A DNA stretch of 64,000 nucleotides from Promethearchaeota archaeon (GTDB taxonomy: Archaea; Asgardarchaeota; Lokiarchaeia; Sigyniarchaeales; SOKP01): contig JAHPZA010000009.1 of NCBI GenBank assembly GCA_019058445.1, positions 1-64,000 of the forward strand, given 5' to 3'. Within the stretch, counting starts at the first letter, position 1. Each line of letters starts with the position of its first letter. A model generated the notes under the pieces. That model searched no databases. It saw only the letters and a list, made by a program, of their open reading frames with translations, and had not been told where the DNA came from. A program made the translations under genes and the position numbers. This document shows, one piece after another, positions 63,014 through 64,000 of this stretch.

Positions 63014-63958
63014 TTGCAAGAAACTCAATTAATTGAATCAAAAAAGTTCAGGGAAGAAATCGGCTCAAATTTAATAGATATTAATGAGCAATCTAGAAAT
63101 TATATCTATGATGTTATTTTACTTGTAAATAAAGAAATTGGGATTGATAAGATTTTGTCAATTATCCTTTTTGGAAGTCAAATGAAAAATCATCATCAAA
63201 GAAGAGAAAACACTGTTATATCAGATTGCGATTTACTCATTGTATTTAATGATAATGTTTCAACTTCTTTTATTAGGCGGATGGAAAAATACTTCATTGC
63301 CTTAGAGAATAAACATAATTTTCGAAAGTATAATTCTAAATTTGTAAATAAAATGCTTGATGTTATGCAACAGTCGACGGGAATGTTTGTGAGTCATTTT
63401 TTAACCAAAAAAACTTATTTTGAAAAGGGTACTTTTCATAAAATATTTAGTGTTAATAAGATCCTTTCAGATATTTTTGCACCAAAAAAACTTGTATTAA
63501 GTAGTGTAGTTGATAATAGTACTGTTCTTTGGGGAGAAGATTTACGGGATCTCGTAAAGGAGAAAGTAGAAATTGAACCCTTTGATATGGTAAAGAGTAT
63601 TACAATGAATTTATTGATCTCTCTCTTATGTATTTTATTTTCTCCCCTGAAAATATTCAAACCAAAATATCAATTAGAGGCTATTAAATGGTCCCTTCGA
63701 GCTTCTAACTTTTATGTTTTTGAAGATTCTAAATCTCTTGAAACGATTATTAAACGATTCACTATATTTGAAAAATCAACAGGATATAAAAGAAGAGCGT
63801 ATAGATTCTATTCAAAATTTCTAGAATTAAGACATAATCCTTATAATGATCTAGACTTTATGCTTCGTTGTCCTTTCAGAATAATAAAAATTCATATTAA
63901 AGGGATTCTTTTCAAAAAACTGAGAATGAAAATGATAAAAAGATTACAGAATAGTTGA
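63014..63958 (+). CDS. Nucleotidyltransferase-fold protein
   Basis: A 314-aa protein with the polymerase-beta-type nucleotidyltransferase core: helix then LFGSQ and, 24 residues on, SDCDLLIVF, giving the G-S plus D-x-D metal triad. The middle carries one hydrophobic helix (TMNLLISLLCILFSPLKIF) and the C-terminal 60 residues are strongly basic (KIHIKGILFKKLRMKMIKR), suited to nucleic acid or membrane contact. Such proteins add nucleotides to tRNA, antibiotics or proteins; the substrate is unclear. The start is TTG without evident Shine-Dalgarno. The window ends just after this gene. Confidence 0.7.
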   Translation: MQETQLIESKKFREEIGSNLIDINEQSRNYIYDVILLVNKEIGIDKILSIILFGSQMKNHHQRRENTVISDCDLLIVFNDNVSTSFIRRMEKYFIALENKHNFRKYNSKFVNKMLDVMQQSTGMFVSHFLTKKTYFEKGTFHKIFSVNKILSDIFAPKKLVLSSVVDNSTVLWGEDLRDLVKEKVEIEPFDMVKSITMNLLISLLCILFSPLKIFKPKYQLEAIKWSLRASNFYVFEDSKSLETIIKRFTIFEKSTGYKRRAYRFYSKFLELRHNPYNDLDFMLRCPFRIIKIHIKGILFKKLRMKMIKRLQNS

Positions 63959-64000
63959 ATGATACAATTTTTGAAAAACTATTGCTCTAATTCTCAGTAT

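Overview
The window looks like chromosome of an Asgard archaeon, most likely Lokiarchaeia-like. It is strongly AT-rich. Archaeal core families are present: NreA, DUF166, DUF2070, PAC2, a geranylgeranyl-reductase-type flavoprotein and an archaeal-type Hsp20. They sit beside eukaryote-flavoured genes: two small Arf/Rag-type GTPases, several longin-like domains and a leucine-rich-repeat protein. Starts are often TTG or GTG behind Shine-Dalgarno-like motifs. I see no tRNA, rRNA, CRISPR array or insertion sequence.

Layout. 1-10 kb: Hsp20; a Rag-like GTPase with longin-like neighbours; a MASE3-PAS histidine kinase followed by a response regulator with a longin-like tail; a GH38 alpha-mannosidase interrupted near its start. 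10-20 kb: a longin-like protein, a small membrane protein, an enolase-superfamily enzyme with a sugar-type transporter, a soluble PAS kinase, DUF166, a membrane protein with a longin tail, a degenerate kinase-like protein and an acyl-CoA synthetase. 21-26.4 kb: an ECF-type ABC transporter operon with two exported proteins of sulfite-oxidase-like (Moco) fold. 26-31 kb: a flavoprotein disulfide reductase, a duplicated NTF2-like protein and a MoxR/VWA pair. 31-39 kb: two large NosD-type beta-helix surface proteins. 39-51 kb: NreA, small-molecule metabolism genes and a QueT-like transporter. 51-64 kb: a receptor-like protein with a longin tail, a six-fold 2TM protein, an RNA m5C methyltransferase, an Arf-like GTPase with a longin-wHTH partner, DUF2070, PAC2 and a nucleotidyltransferase.

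The most striking observation is in the mannosidase. The conserved HWDREWY region is split by 30 nt carrying TAA and TGA in frame. These 30 nt lie in a bulge-helix-bulge-like fold: a 4-bp central helix, two 3-nt bulges and a 5-7 bp intron helix. Cutting each bulge at the canonical position would remove exactly 30 nt and restore HWD-RE-WY without a gap. This is a strong candidate for an archaeal protein-coding intron.

A second theme is signalling built from small GTPases and longin-like modules. These modules occur as stand-alone proteins, as tails of membrane proteins, as a response-regulator output and fused to a winged helix. Two genes appear to use rare start codons (ATT at 23689; CTG at 59297 on the minus strand). 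Several perfect inverted repeats in intergenic DNA are candidate operators.
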